A DNA stretch of 30,301 nt from a virus. The stretch is from IMG/VR virus record IMGVR_UViG_3300046373_000070, positions 1 through 30,301 of that record; one strand, given 5' to 3'. Below the pieces are notes generated by a model. It worked only from the letters and a program-made list of their open reading frames with translations, did not search any database and was not told the origin of the DNA. This document shows, in pieces, positions 14,402 to 20,513 of the stretch (positions within the stretch are counted from its first letter, which is position 1; every line of letters starts with the position of its first letter). The position numbers and the translations under genes are program-made.

Positions 14402-14596
14402 TCAATTCAACGTCCGCATTTCGATGCCGCGACGGTTTAACTCTTGCGCGAACATGACCGCCGCCGCAAAACAGGATTCGTGCCAGTTTGAGTTGTGCTC
14501 CATGTTTGCCGCGATCTGCAAGTCGTCGTAGCAAATGCCCGCCTGCCGCTTCAACTCTGCGTCATCCAAGCTGGTTAGATATTCCGTTTGGTTCAT
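14402..14596 (-). CDS. Small phage protein, 64 aa
   Basis: ATGA overlap with the upstream 111-aa gene. Soluble and helical, with SLDDAELKRQAGICYDDLQI and a C-terminal FAQELNRRGIEMR. No family recognised. A 42-bp gap without features separates it from the next gene. Confidence 0.65.
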   Translation of the reverse strand: MNQTEYLTSLDDAELKRQAGICYDDLQIAANMEHNSNWHESCFAAAVMFAQELNRRGIEMRTLN

Positions 14597-14928
14597 CGCA
14601 TCACCTTGTCCTGTGTTCTGTTGTTCGCTGATTGCGTGCGCCAGATCTCAATCCGGGCCTGCGCTGCAACCATGTCCCACCTAAGCTTTTCCTCAATCTC
14701 GACCGCAGCCTTCAACCCGCCGAGAAGCGCCAGATAGTCTTCGTGGCTGTACGCGTATTGCTCCCGAGCGTTCGCGGCCTTGTCGGGGCATTGCGCCATC
14801 AGGATGGCCTTCTTCGACTTCCTGAATTCCTCAAGGTAGACGCGCTGAGCCTTTGCAGCGGCGAATTTCCCAGCATTGGCGAGGATGTAATCGACCGCAC
14901 GGTTCGGGTCTTTCAATTCTTCGTTCAC
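14593..14928 (-). CDS. Conserved phage early protein, 111 aa
   Basis: The GTG start overlaps the preceding gene's stop as GTGA. The sequence (DPNRAVDYILANAGKFAAAK, VYLEEFRKSKKAILM, AAVEIEEKLRWDMVAAQARI) matches a widely conserved protein of temperate siphovirus and podovirus early operons, mostly helical, of unknown function. It is usually encoded near recombination or replication genes, as here next to ninG. No catalytic residues stand out. Confidence 0.8.
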   Translation of the reverse strand: MNEELKDPNRAVDYILANAGKFAAAKAQRVYLEEFRKSKKAILMAQCPDKAANAREQYAYSHEDYLALLGGLKAAVEIEEKLRWDMVAAQARIEIWRTQSANNRTQDKVMR

Positions 14929-15158
14929 CCCGAAATCCTCCCCGCGTAATACTTCACCCGCTCATGGCATGCCTTCCAATCCGCTCCAGCCAACGCCTGA
15001 AGCGCTGACCGATAAGCTGGCGTCAGTGCATCAGCCTTTGCTGCTGCCCAATAGATAGGCCCATGCGCTAGTGCGCGAGCTGAGCATTCAAGACAGCCAG
15101 CAGTAAAGCTGTGAACGCCGGGATTTGTCTCGGCTTCTGCGCAGGGCTGGCAGGTCAT
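14925..15158 (-). CDS. Cysteine-containing small protein, 77 aa
   Basis: The start at 15158 has GGAGG nine bases upstream and overlaps the previous stop as ATGA; longer in-frame starts lie inside the upstream gene. Cysteines in TCQPC near the N-terminus and CLECSAR near residue 23 could form a zinc site, followed by a helical region ending VKYYAGRISG. The residues resemble small zinc-knuckle proteins of phage early operons. Function unknown. Confidence 0.65.
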   Translation of the reverse strand: MTCQPCAEAETNPGVHSFTAGCLECSARALAHGPIYWAAAKADALTPAYRSALQALAGADWKACHERVKYYAGRISG

Positions 15159-15253
15159 TTGACGGCCTCCGCCAGGCCTCCGCGGCACACAAGTGCGCGG
15201 AACAAGCGAAGCTCTTTCCTGATGTTGCAGATCGGGCAGATTTGAGTTTTCAT
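15155..15253 (-). CDS. Very small CPxC protein, 32 aa
   Basis: This ORF links two genes with ATGA overlaps at both ends (15250-15253 and 15155-15158), a strong sign of translation in this operon. The product starts MKTQICPICNIRKELR and has a single CPIC knuckle; a second pair is reduced to one cysteine (VCRGG). It may be half of a zinc ribbon that needs a partner such as the next gene's CxxC, but that is speculation. Confidence 0.55.
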   Translation of the reverse strand: MKTQICPICNIRKELRLFRALVCRGGLAEAVK

Positions 15254-15780
15254 ACGCGGGCCAGCCCTGCAAACGGGTTGCGGTAGTTCACCCAGCGATT
15301 GCCGCGCCGGATTTCAGCAACGGTCGTTTCACCAACGCCCATCACCTTCGCCGTCTTCTCGATGCTCAAACTCATCTCGCGGATGACTTGTGCCTTTTCC
15401 TCAGTCAGATCGGTGAGGCCTCGCGCCCGCGCAAGCTCAGCGAGCTTTGCCCTCTGATGCAAAGGGAGGGAGCGGCCGGCCAGCACGTCTTTGCGCTTGA
15501 TGCACGCCAAACATGCGAGTTCGACGCATCCCCACGTATCGCACGACCGAACAATGAAATCGCTCGACCCCAACCGTTTCCCGGTAGCCGCAGCCCACAC
15601 GACGCGGCGCACAGGCATGGGGCCACCGCGCTTGCCGAAATTGGCCTTGGGCGCCTCCTGCCTGCACTTCTTTTCTGTGAAGCCGTTCCAGACCAAGCAT
15701 CCGCATTCGGTGCGCGTGCAACGCGAAAGGAGCCAGTCCGCAGAGATTAGGTCCGGCAGATCATTCGCTGACGCACTCAT
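15250..15780 (-). CDS. HNH-derived protein with HTH, catalytic histidines lost
   Basis: The 176-aa protein has the layout of phage homing-type HNH proteins: a GCLVWNGF start, an RRVVWAAATGKRL core (58-70), a cysteine-rich zinc part (RSCDTWGC, then CLAC), and a C-terminal HTH (LTEEKAQVIREMSLSIEKTA, then VGETTVAEIRRGNRWVNY). In active relatives the core reads VRHxCDNPxCVNPxHL; here both histidines are replaced (RSCD; ELACL). It is therefore probably a DNA-binding protein rather than a nuclease, perhaps a regulator. It overlaps its neighbours by ATGA on both sides. Confidence 0.68.
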   Translation of the reverse strand: MSASANDLPDLISADWLLSRCTRTECGCLVWNGFTEKKCRQEAPKANFGKRGGPMPVRRVVWAAATGKRLGSSDFIVRSCDTWGCVELACLACIKRKDVLAGRSLPLHQRAKLAELARARGLTDLTEEKAQVIREMSLSIEKTAKVMGVGETTVAEIRRGNRWVNYRNPFAGLARV

Positions 15781-15971
15781 AGCGCCTCCGCGACCAGCAG
15801 ATAGAACGTGCGCAGATCGTCATTTGACAGGTTGCACATTCGCTCGTACTGACTGTTTCGAAATGCACAAGTAGCGGCAAAGACGTACCCATTAAGGCCA
15901 TGCCACCACCACGGATTTTCATCCTCCGTCGCAGACCGCCGCAGTTCTGCTTTGATTTGATTCTTCCTCAC
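15777..15971 (-). CDS. Small duplicated-family protein, copy 1 (64 aa)
   Basis: GTG start at 15971 with GGGGGAGG upstream, overlapping the previous stop as GTGA. It begins with KNQIKAELRRSATEDEN and ends NDDLRTFYLLVAEAL; both ends are nearly identical to the gene at 17778-17969, while the middle differs completely (WWWHGLNGYVFAATC here). The following gene is an HNH-type protein. No motif is recognised; the conserved ends may form one helical hairpin that frames a variable surface. Confidence 0.7.
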   Translation of the reverse strand: MRKNQIKAELRRSATEDENPWWWHGLNGYVFAATCAFRNSQYERMCNLSNDDLRTFYLLVAEAL

Positions 15972-16159
15972 AGCACCTCCCCCACCCGCGCCATAGCATC
16001 GAGCTTTGCAGAGGATTCGCCGCGAACTTGGAACGAGTCGCCAACCCTGACTTGAACATCGTCCACGCCACCAATCGTGTATGCGCGGCCTGCAACCTGA
16101 TCGCACAGGTTCGGTAGTTCCTTGTCGTGGTGGATTTCCAGGATGAGGATGGTTTTCAC
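15968..16159 (-). CDS. Small phage protein, 63 aa
   Basis: The GTG at 16159 has GGAGG upstream and overlaps the preceding stop as GTGA. The protein is predicted alpha/beta (KTILILEIHHDKELPNLC, TIGGVDDVQVRVGDSFQV). An upstream in-frame ATG lies in the previous gene and is ignored. No family recognised. Confidence 0.62.
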   Translation of the reverse strand: MKTILILEIHHDKELPNLCDQVAGRAYTIGGVDDVQVRVGDSFQVRGESSAKLDAMARVGEVL

Positions 16160-16491
16160 AGAACCTCCGCGCTCTTGAGCTTGCCGGTTTCGCCGTCGAA
16201 GGTCAGGCGGAGGTTGTCCCCGGGCCACTGCGATGTGGTGAAGTCCACGCAGTCACACATTGCATGAGTCAAATCCATCGGCGTCGTGAAGGATCGATCC
16301 GACTTCGGCTCGGGCTTGATGCGCCATTCAAAGGCAGACGAAAAGCCCGGCGCATGATGATCCAGCCAGCCGCCACAACTTGAATAAAACTGGACTGCCT
16401 TTCCTGCCGCAAACGCCGCTTTCACTTCTGCCAGCGAATCTGTCTCGGTCTTCGGCACAAACACAACTCCATCGATGATTACTTCTTTCAT
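16156..16491 (-). CDS. Small phage protein, 111 aa
   Basis: The ATG at 16491 has AAGGAGAG upstream. It starts KEVIIDGVVFVPKTETDS, contains AVQFYSSCGGWLDHHAPGFS (33-52) and an FEWRIKPEPK segment. The last resembles the FEWR(I/L)KPEP sequence of short phage proteins involving substrate or coat modification, but no function is established. It lies between the replication initiator and a chain of small genes. Confidence 0.7.
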   Translation of the reverse strand: MKEVIIDGVVFVPKTETDSLAEVKAAFAAGKAVQFYSSCGGWLDHHAPGFSSAFEWRIKPEPKSDRSFTTPMDLTHAMCDCVDFTTSQWPGDNLRLTFDGETGKLKSAEVL

Positions 16492-16519
16492 CTCTTCTCT
16501 CCTTGTTAATGAGCCGCCA

Positions 16520-17332
16520 TCAAGCGGCCAGTTTGAATCGTTGGGTAAGTTCCGCCAGTGCCGCCTTTTGCTCGGCGCTCATCGGCTTTGTCGTCTTGGC
16601 GTCGGCGTCCAACTTCGCCAGCGCCGGGTCTTTTCCGACAGGTCCGGGAACCGTGGTCGAACGGTTATCCCCCCGTGCTTTCCCGCGTCTAAACTCCACC
16701 GCCTTATCGAGCCAGGTGCGGAATCCTGCTTGCCAGTTCGCCATCAGCGTTCCCCTTGCCTCGTGGTGATTCCGAAACTTCCCAAGTTCCTCGGCTTGGT
16801 TCAGGCCAGCACGGGTGCAGGCGGCAACTCCGGTTTCATCGGGAGTGAAGTCTTCGGGGTATTTCGTCTTCGGCTTTGCCCGCTTGGCTTTTTCAGCCGA
16901 AGGCGGAACATCAAGGGAATCAGGAATCAGGAATCCGGAATCAGGAATCAGCACGGCTGTAACGGGAGGGCTCTCGGGCTCTAACGTTTCTTTAACCGTT
17001 AAACCACCGTCTGGCGGTGGAATCTCAGAGGCTTTCTCTGTGTGGTGCGGGTTCTGATGCTTATCCCATGAGGGTATGCACACGTAGCGCTCTCCAGCCG
17101 CCTCATAGCGGCGGATAAGGCCAGCGCCCGCTAGCTCGGCTAGCATCTCCTCAACGTCGAGGTCGTCGGCCGGAAACAGCTTCATCTTGACGGTCTTGGG
17201 ACGATCTTTCAGGCGCCCTTCCTTGTCGGCTAGCGTCCAGAGGCCCGCGAACAGCAAGCGCGTAGCAAAGGGCAACTCCACCAATTCCTCGTTGGTGAAG
17301 AATCCAGGCTTGATGTTGCGAGAGCGTGCCAT
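16520..17332 (-). CDS. Phage replication initiator protein (O-like)
   Basis: The first 100 residues are the conserved winged-helix domain of this phage initiator family (RSRNIKPGFFTNEELVELPF, LLFAGLWTLADKEGRLKDRP, WDKHQNPHHTEK). A proline/serine linker (105-158) contains LIPDSGFLIPDS, coded by tandem heptamers. A conserved C-terminal domain follows (EDFTPDETGVAACTRAGLN at 160-178, NWQAGFRTWLDKAVEF at 199-214). As with lambda O, the N-terminal domain should bind the origin, here probably inside the gene, and the C-terminal part should recruit a helicase or loader. No helicase loader gene is seen nearby, so host proteins are likely used. Confidence 0.88.
   Translation of the reverse strand: MARSRNIKPGFFTNEELVELPFATRLLFAGLWTLADKEGRLKDRPKTVKMKLFPADDLDVEEMLAELAGAGLIRRYEAAGERYVCIPSWDKHQNPHHTEKASEIPPPDGGLTVKETLEPESPPVTAVLIPDSGFLIPDSLDVPPSAEKAKRAKPKTKYPEDFTPDETGVAACTRAGLNQAEELGKFRNHHEARGTLMANWQAGFRTWLDKAVEFRRGKARGDNRSTTVPGPVGKDPALAKLDADAKTTKPMSAEQKAALAELTQRFKLAA
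16916..16950. repeat. Five tandem heptamers inside the replication gene, candidate origin
   Basis: Five uninterrupted copies of GGAATCA (third copy ends in C) lie in the linker-coding part of the initiator gene. The 7-bp period is out of phase with codons, so repeats give a seven-residue protein period. Lambda, in the same gene position, has its iterons for O binding. GGAATC-type microrepeats also arise by slippage, so an origin role is inference. Confidence 0.5.
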
Positions 17333-17333
17333 T

Positions 17334-17777
17334 TCAGAGGCTCACTTTCAGCTCGCCGTCTTCGATTGGCCCGACATTTGGCAAGTGGAGATAAGCCAGG
17401 TCGGAAGACCATGTTTCGACGTGATCGTCTGGAAATTGAGGCTTGAACGAATACTTGTGCCAATGGGGAGCGGCGAACGAGAGGCGCTCTGGATAGTCTG
17501 CAAACGCATGCCACACCCAATTCATATGAGCGGGACCGAAACAGAAGAACTCCCTGTCTCCCCGTGCGCGGAAATCCGAAATCTCGCGGTGGAAGCGCTG
17601 CTCGACCTTCTGATGCTGGTCAACCTCGATGTAGAGCAGCACGTGGAATGGGTGGGGCACGCCGCTGGCTGCCGAAAGTTGGCGTGCACGTTCGTGCGGC
17701 GCTCTTTCCGTGCAGCCAATTTTGTAATAGCAGGGCATCGCGGGGTTGCCCAGCAAATAAACGAAGCCGTATGCCAC
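17334..17777 (-). CDS. GIY-YIG family protein (T5orf172/MUG113 type)
   Basis: The 147-aa protein matches this GIY-YIG subgroup: GFVYLLGN (4-11), YYKIGCTERAPHERARQLS (17-35), then the helix with VEQRFHREIS (58-67) and REFFCF (75-80) holding the catalytic Glu region. GIY-YIG proteins cut DNA as homing or repair nucleases. Here it follows copy 2 of the duplicated small gene. The GTG start directly follows the preceding TAA; GGAGG lies eight bases upstream. The C-terminal 60 residues (WVWHAFADYP onward) are unassigned. Confidence 0.82.
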   Translation of the reverse strand: MAYGFVYLLGNPAMPCYYKIGCTERAPHERARQLSAASGVPHPFHVLLYIEVDQHQKVEQRFHREISDFRARGDREFFCFGPAHMNWVWHAFADYPERLSFAAPHWHKYSFKPQFPDDHVETWSSDLAYLHLPNVGPIEDGELKVSL

Positions 17778-17969
17778 TTAAAGCGCCTCCGCAACCAGCA
17801 GATAGAACGTGCGCAGATCGTCAAATGACAAGGCGAATATGAATTCGTCCCGACCGACGTTGAATGAACCAGCAGCCCAGAAGGCATCCAAGCCAGCGCC
17901 GAATAACCAAAGGTTTTCATCCTCCGTTGCAGACCGCCGAAGCTCTGCTTTGATCTGTGCTTTGTTCAT
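17778..17969 (-). CDS. Small duplicated-family protein, copy 2 (63 aa)
   Basis: ATGA overlap with the upstream gene and GGAAGG before the ATG. The N-terminus NKAQIKAELRRSATEDEN and C-terminus FDDLRTFYLLVAEAL match copy 1 (15777-15971), including nearly identical DNA at the ends, whereas the middle (LWLFGAGLDAFWAAGSF) differs. The next gene on the transcript is the GIY-YIG protein. Function unknown. Confidence 0.7.
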   Translation of the reverse strand: MNKAQIKAELRRSATEDENLWLFGAGLDAFWAAGSFNVGRDEFIFALSFDDLRTFYLLVAEAL

Positions 17970-18250
17970 ATAGCCTTCCACACGCAAGCTTGCTCACCGC
18001 TCAAAGTAGCGCGGGTGTAGTCGGCCTTTTCGATCAGATGTGCAGCAAGCAACTCGACCCGACGCGGCCTCTGCGTATTCGCGGGCATGAAGACCTGCAT
18101 CTGTTCGTCCGTGAGGCCGTCCGGAAACAGCTTGAGATAAGCCAGCAGCTTCTCGCGCTTGGTCAGGGCCTTGGGTGCCATCGCCTCGGCTGCGACCTTG
18201 CTGGTTCGGCTATGAAGTTGATACGGGGTCATTTCAAAGGACAACTGCAT
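17966..18250 (-). CDS. Small early protein with winged-helix-like region, 94 aa
   Basis: The ATG at 18250 has AAGGAG upstream. After a polar leader (residues 1-28) comes ALTKREKLLAYLKLFPDGLT and then VELLAAHLIEKADYTRATLS, a pattern like short helix-turn-helix DNA-binding or replication-accessory proteins. No family can be named. It lies between the clamp and replication genes. Confidence 0.62.
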   Translation of the reverse strand: MQLSFEMTPYQLHSRTSKVAAEAMAPKALTKREKLLAYLKLFPDGLTDEQMQVFMPANTQRPRRVELLAAHLIEKADYTRATLSGEQACVWKAI

Positions 18251-18298
18251 GTGCTACTCCTTGTAAAAAAAGAGAGGTTTTCTGACAACTTGAAAAGG

Positions 18299-18487
18299 TC
18301 AGGTTTGCGTTGCTGGAATGGGAAGCTTCTGTTCCGGCGATTCACGCGGAACAAAAGTGGCTGCTTTCCCGATTGCTGCCCGAGGAACCACATTCCAGGA
18401 TGGAGTCCTGTAAGGCTGCGTGCTTGGGATTGATGCGTTCCCAAAGGTGCGGCTAGGCACAACTGGGATCTCATGGGGGAGAGTCAT
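18299..18487 (-). CDS. Small proline-rich protein, 62 aa
   Basis: The ATG at 18487 overlaps the clamp stop as ATGA, so translation coupling is likely. The product is rich in P, S and T and has no predicted domain (PSRTFGNASIPSTQPYRTPS). It could be a disordered partner of the clamp; no evidence beyond location. Confidence 0.5.
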   Translation of the reverse strand: MTLPHEIPVVPSRTFGNASIPSTQPYRTPSWNVVPRAAIGKAATFVPRESPEQKLPIPATQT

Positions 18488-19191
18488 GCCGCCACCGGGT
18501 CCGCGTCGGATGGTTGCTTTTCCGGGAGCGGAGCATCGGCAAGTGGCTCAACATAGCCAAAGCGCTTAAACGAATTGAGGCTGCCGCCGTCGCCCCGCAT
18601 CGGCATGACAAGCCCGATCATTTCGGGAATGCTCGTCATTTGCACGACCAGAACCTTATGCTCGTCTTCTTGCCAGAAGGTAACTCCAGTGAACTTGGGA
18701 CTTACGATCTTGGCGAAGCGCGCGAGGTAGTTCGCGTTGAACGACGAGGTGCAGACCCCGTGCTTGAGCTTGGAAAAGTCGGGCACAACCTTGCGCCAGT
18801 CAGGAAACTTGCCGACGATGAAGCACTTGCCGGGCTGGAGGGCAAGTTCCATGCTGGTATCAGGGATGGCGATCTTGGCGCGATTCCCTTCAACGCAGAC
18901 ACGGAAGCCAAGTCCAGTGTTCGGCTTCTTTTGGCTGGCCTTCGCCCCAGCAACCAACACTGGCAAGACTGTGAACGTGGCTTCGTCGGCGCCCTCAATG
19001 CTGCCCTCTTCGTCGTGAATCAGGGCCATCGTGTGGCCGTCCGTTGCCACGAGATAGACCCCGCCCCGTTCTGCCTTCTTGACGTGGATGCCATTCAGGT
19101 AATAGCGAATATCGGCCACGGCCTTGAATGGCATGAGCCGCAACAGGTGTTCTGGCTTGAAACGGATCTTGATTGCGTCGAATTCGTCCAT
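18484..19191 (-). CDS. Two-domain sliding-clamp (DnaN-like) protein
   Basis: The 235-aa protein aligns by eye with domains II and III of bacterial DNA polymerase III beta: DIRYYLNG (27-34) and VATDGHTMAL (48-57) match domain II, FPDWRKVVP (129-137) matches the FPDYRRVLP segment, and LVMPMR (194-199) the C-terminal MPMRL pocket. Domain I is missing, since the protein is about 130 residues short. Such a protein may form a trimeric ring of its own, exchange with host clamp or inhibit it. The ATG at 19191 has AGGAG. The extra C-terminus (200-235) is unassigned. Confidence 0.75.
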   Translation of the reverse strand: MDEFDAIKIRFKPEHLLRLMPFKAVADIRYYLNGIHVKKAERGGVYLVATDGHTMALIHDEEGSIEGADEATFTVLPVLVAGAKASQKKPNTGLGFRVCVEGNRAKIAIPDTSMELALQPGKCFIVGKFPDWRKVVPDFSKLKHGVCTSSFNANYLARFAKIVSPKFTGVTFWQEDEHKVLVVQMTSIPEMIGLVMPMRGDGGSLNSFKRFGYVEPLADAPLPEKQPSDADPVAA

Positions 19192-19200
19192 GTGGTTCTC

Positions 19201-19257
19201 CTAGTTTTGGCTTTTGATGGTTGCCAGCGCTGCGGCTAGCTCGGTTGCGACTCTCAT
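19201..19257 (-). CDS. Possible 18-aa coupling peptide
   Basis: The ATG at 19257 overlaps the stop of the 143-aa regulator gene as ATGA, and GGGGAGG lies eight bases upstream. The product is RVATELAAALATIKSQN after Met. Its TAG overlaps the AGGAG of the clamp gene. Good start signals suggest translation, possibly only to couple the genes. Confidence 0.4.
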   Translation of the reverse strand: MRVATELAAALATIKSQN

Positions 19258-19685
19258 GCCGGAACCCTCCCCGCCAGCAGTTGACGCATCAGCTTGTTTT
19301 CAGTCTCGGCGGCAGCGGCGCGTTGCTCTGCAATCTCAGCGCGGCGCTCTGCTTCGGTCTTGATCTGAACCAGAGTGCAGCCCAGTTGATAGGCTTGCCA
19401 CTCGGGGTAAATGTTGTTGCCCACCACGCGGCAAAAGTGCCTGAGCAAATCAGCCTGTAGCGTGGCCTCGCCCTTCTTGATGCGGGAGAAGTAACCAGGG
19501 TCAAGCTCCAGCGCGCAGTAAATCTCTTTGTCTTCCAGCCCTGACGACTGGCACGCAAGCGCGAGGGCAGCGCCTGCGGTCTTCTGGCGACGGATCATTT
19601 CCATCGGCACTTCATTGGGTTCTGCGCAACGCGACAGAGGGAGTTCCCCTTGTCCGTCAGCTAGGCGCAATTCTTTTGACGGCAC
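19254..19685 (-). CDS. Phage transcriptional regulator in CII position, 143 aa
   Basis: The GTG at 19685 with GGGAGGT seven bases upstream is preferred over a longer start. The sequence KELRLADGQGELPLSRCAEP, then EMIRRQKTAGAALALACQSS, DKEIYCALELDPGYFSRIKK and a C-terminal coiled coil (AERRAEIAEQRAAAAETENK) fits a conserved phage regulator family with a lambda-repressor-like HTH. It is the second or third gene after the leftward early promoter, where lambda has cII, so it may control lysogeny or early replication. That role is inference. Confidence 0.75.
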   Translation of the reverse strand: MPSKELRLADGQGELPLSRCAEPNEVPMEMIRRQKTAGAALALACQSSGLEDKEIYCALELDPGYFSRIKKGEATLQADLLRHFCRVVGNNIYPEWQAYQLGCTLVQIKTEAERRAEIAEQRAAAAETENKLMRQLLAGRVPA

Positions 19686-19689
19686 TTGA

Positions 19690-19854
19690 CTACCTCCCAA
19701 AGACAAAAAAAACCGACAGTCGAGGCATATGACTCCAGCACCCTTCATCCATGTATTCGACGCAGCAATTCGAGCCTTCAGCCCTCCCTGTGGCTGTCAA
19801 GCAGGTAGCTGCAAGTTGGATCTGTGGGCTTGGTGCCCTGAGAGGTTTGGCCAT
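19690..19854 (-). CDS. Possible small protein between cro-like and CII-position genes, 54 aa
   Basis: The ORF starts three bases after the cro-like stop, with GAGG eight bases upstream of the ATG, and its TAG sits in the next gene's ribosome-binding site. It begins AKPLRAPSPQIQLAATCLTA and contains three cysteines. A run of eight T on the minus strand (19705-19712) lies near its end and follows a weak 4-bp hairpin. If untranslated, that could be a lambda tR1-like partial terminator. The two readings compete. Confidence 0.4.
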   Translation of the reverse strand: MAKPLRAPSPQIQLAATCLTATGRAEGSNCCVEYMDEGCWSHMPRLSVFFVFGR

Positions 19855-19857
19855 CGG

Positions 19858-20085
19858 TCAAGCCTCTTGCTTGGCTCTGCGACGGCTGGTGCCCCAGTCG
19901 AAGTCAGGGCACAGCTTTTCTTTGGGGATGCCGCTAACGGCGCTTGCTTTGGCCGCATGAGGCGGCGATACACGCCCGTTTCTCAGCCAGTCGTTGAGCG
20001 TCTGCTTGGTGACGCCGCACGCACTGGCGAATGCGACCTTTGCACCGCGAGGCGCGAGGTATGAATGCAGTTCAGGTAGTGGCAT
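19858..20085 (-). CDS. Cro/YdaS-like repressor, 75 aa
   Basis: Small HTH protein: AKVAFASACGVTKQTLNDWL is the helix-turn-helix and KASAVSGIPKEKLCPDF matches the YdaS/Cro antitoxin family end. The ATG at 20085 lies seven bases downstream of the -10 of promoter A, so the transcript would be leaderless. It should be the first gene of the leftward early operon and, as with Cro, compete with the CI-like protein for the GTACGG operators. The basic tail (SRRRAKQEA) may aid DNA binding. Confidence 0.82.
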   Translation of the reverse strand: MPLPELHSYLAPRGAKVAFASACGVTKQTLNDWLRNGRVSPPHAAKASAVSGIPKEKLCPDFDWGTSRRRAKQEA

Positions 20086-20091
20086 CGCTTG

Positions 20092-20133
20092 AGTATGGCC
20101 TCGCCGTACCTCTGGAGTCAAGCTCAACCGTAC
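20092..20133 (-). promoter_or_regulatory. Leftward early promoter with paired operators (PR-like, unit A)
   Basis: On the minus strand: GTACGGT at 20133-20127, TTGACT (-35) at 20121-20116, GTACGGC at 20109-20103, and CATACT (-10) at 20097-20092. Spacer is 18. Two GTACGG sites 24 bp apart straddle the -35. The unit is nearly identical to one at 21699-21738. Confidence 0.7.
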
Positions 20134-20162
20134 CATTATTTAGCGATATCAAAAGCTTGGCT

Positions 20163-20168
20163 TATGCT
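20163..20168 (+). promoter_or_regulatory. Weak -10 for the CI-like repressor, leaderless start
   Basis: TATGCT ends six bases before the repressor ATG at 20175; there is no ribosome-binding site ahead of the ATG. This would give a leaderless mRNA, as known for lambda cI from PRM. No good -35 is visible, which suits a promoter that needs activation by the operator-bound repressor. Confidence 0.35.
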
Positions 20169-20174
20169 TTTTGC

Positions 20175-20513
20175 ATGACATTTGGCGAGCGGCTGGCTGC
20201 GGCCAGAAAATCAAAAGGGATGAGCCAGGCTGAGCTGGGAGCGGGCTTGGCGGAACATGGCGCGGACGCAGGCAAACAGGTCGTCTCAGGCTGGGAAAAC
20301 AATCGCCACCCACCGAACGCCCGCCAACTAGCCCTTATATGCAAACGACTAGATAAAAGCGCCGATCACCTGCTTTTCGGTTATGAAGGGCTTTCGCCGG
20401 TCGCTGCGGAGGCGGCGCGGGTTATTGATGCGCTGGAGCCGCACGACAAAGAGAGGCTGTTAGCAATCGTGCGCACGTTCGCTCCGCTCAAAGTGTTGGA
20501 GGCTACGCAATGA
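20175..20513 (+). CDS. CI-like repressor without autocleavage domain, 112 aa
   Basis: The start MTFGERLAAARKSKGMSQAE is the typical XRE N-terminus; the HTH continues to VVSGWENNRHPPNARQLALI. A short helical C-terminus (SPVAAEAARVIDALEPHDKE) replaces the LexA-type peptidase of lambda CI, so induction is unlikely to go through RecA-stimulated self-cleavage. It is divergent from the Cro-like gene and overlaps the adhesin-like gene as ATGA. It should bind both GTACGG units and shut off the two early operons. Confidence 0.85.
   Translation: MTFGERLAAARKSKGMSQAELGAGLAEHGADAGKQVVSGWENNRHPPNARQLALICKRLDKSADHLLFGYEGLSPVAAEAARVIDALEPHDKERLLAIVRTFAPLKVLEATQ

Noticed and set aside
16916-16950. CRISPR-like array
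   Set aside because: Units are contiguous heptamers with no spacers.
18514-19239. 241-codon plus-strand frame opposite the clamp
   Set aside because: Shadow; the minus frame carries the clamp motifs.
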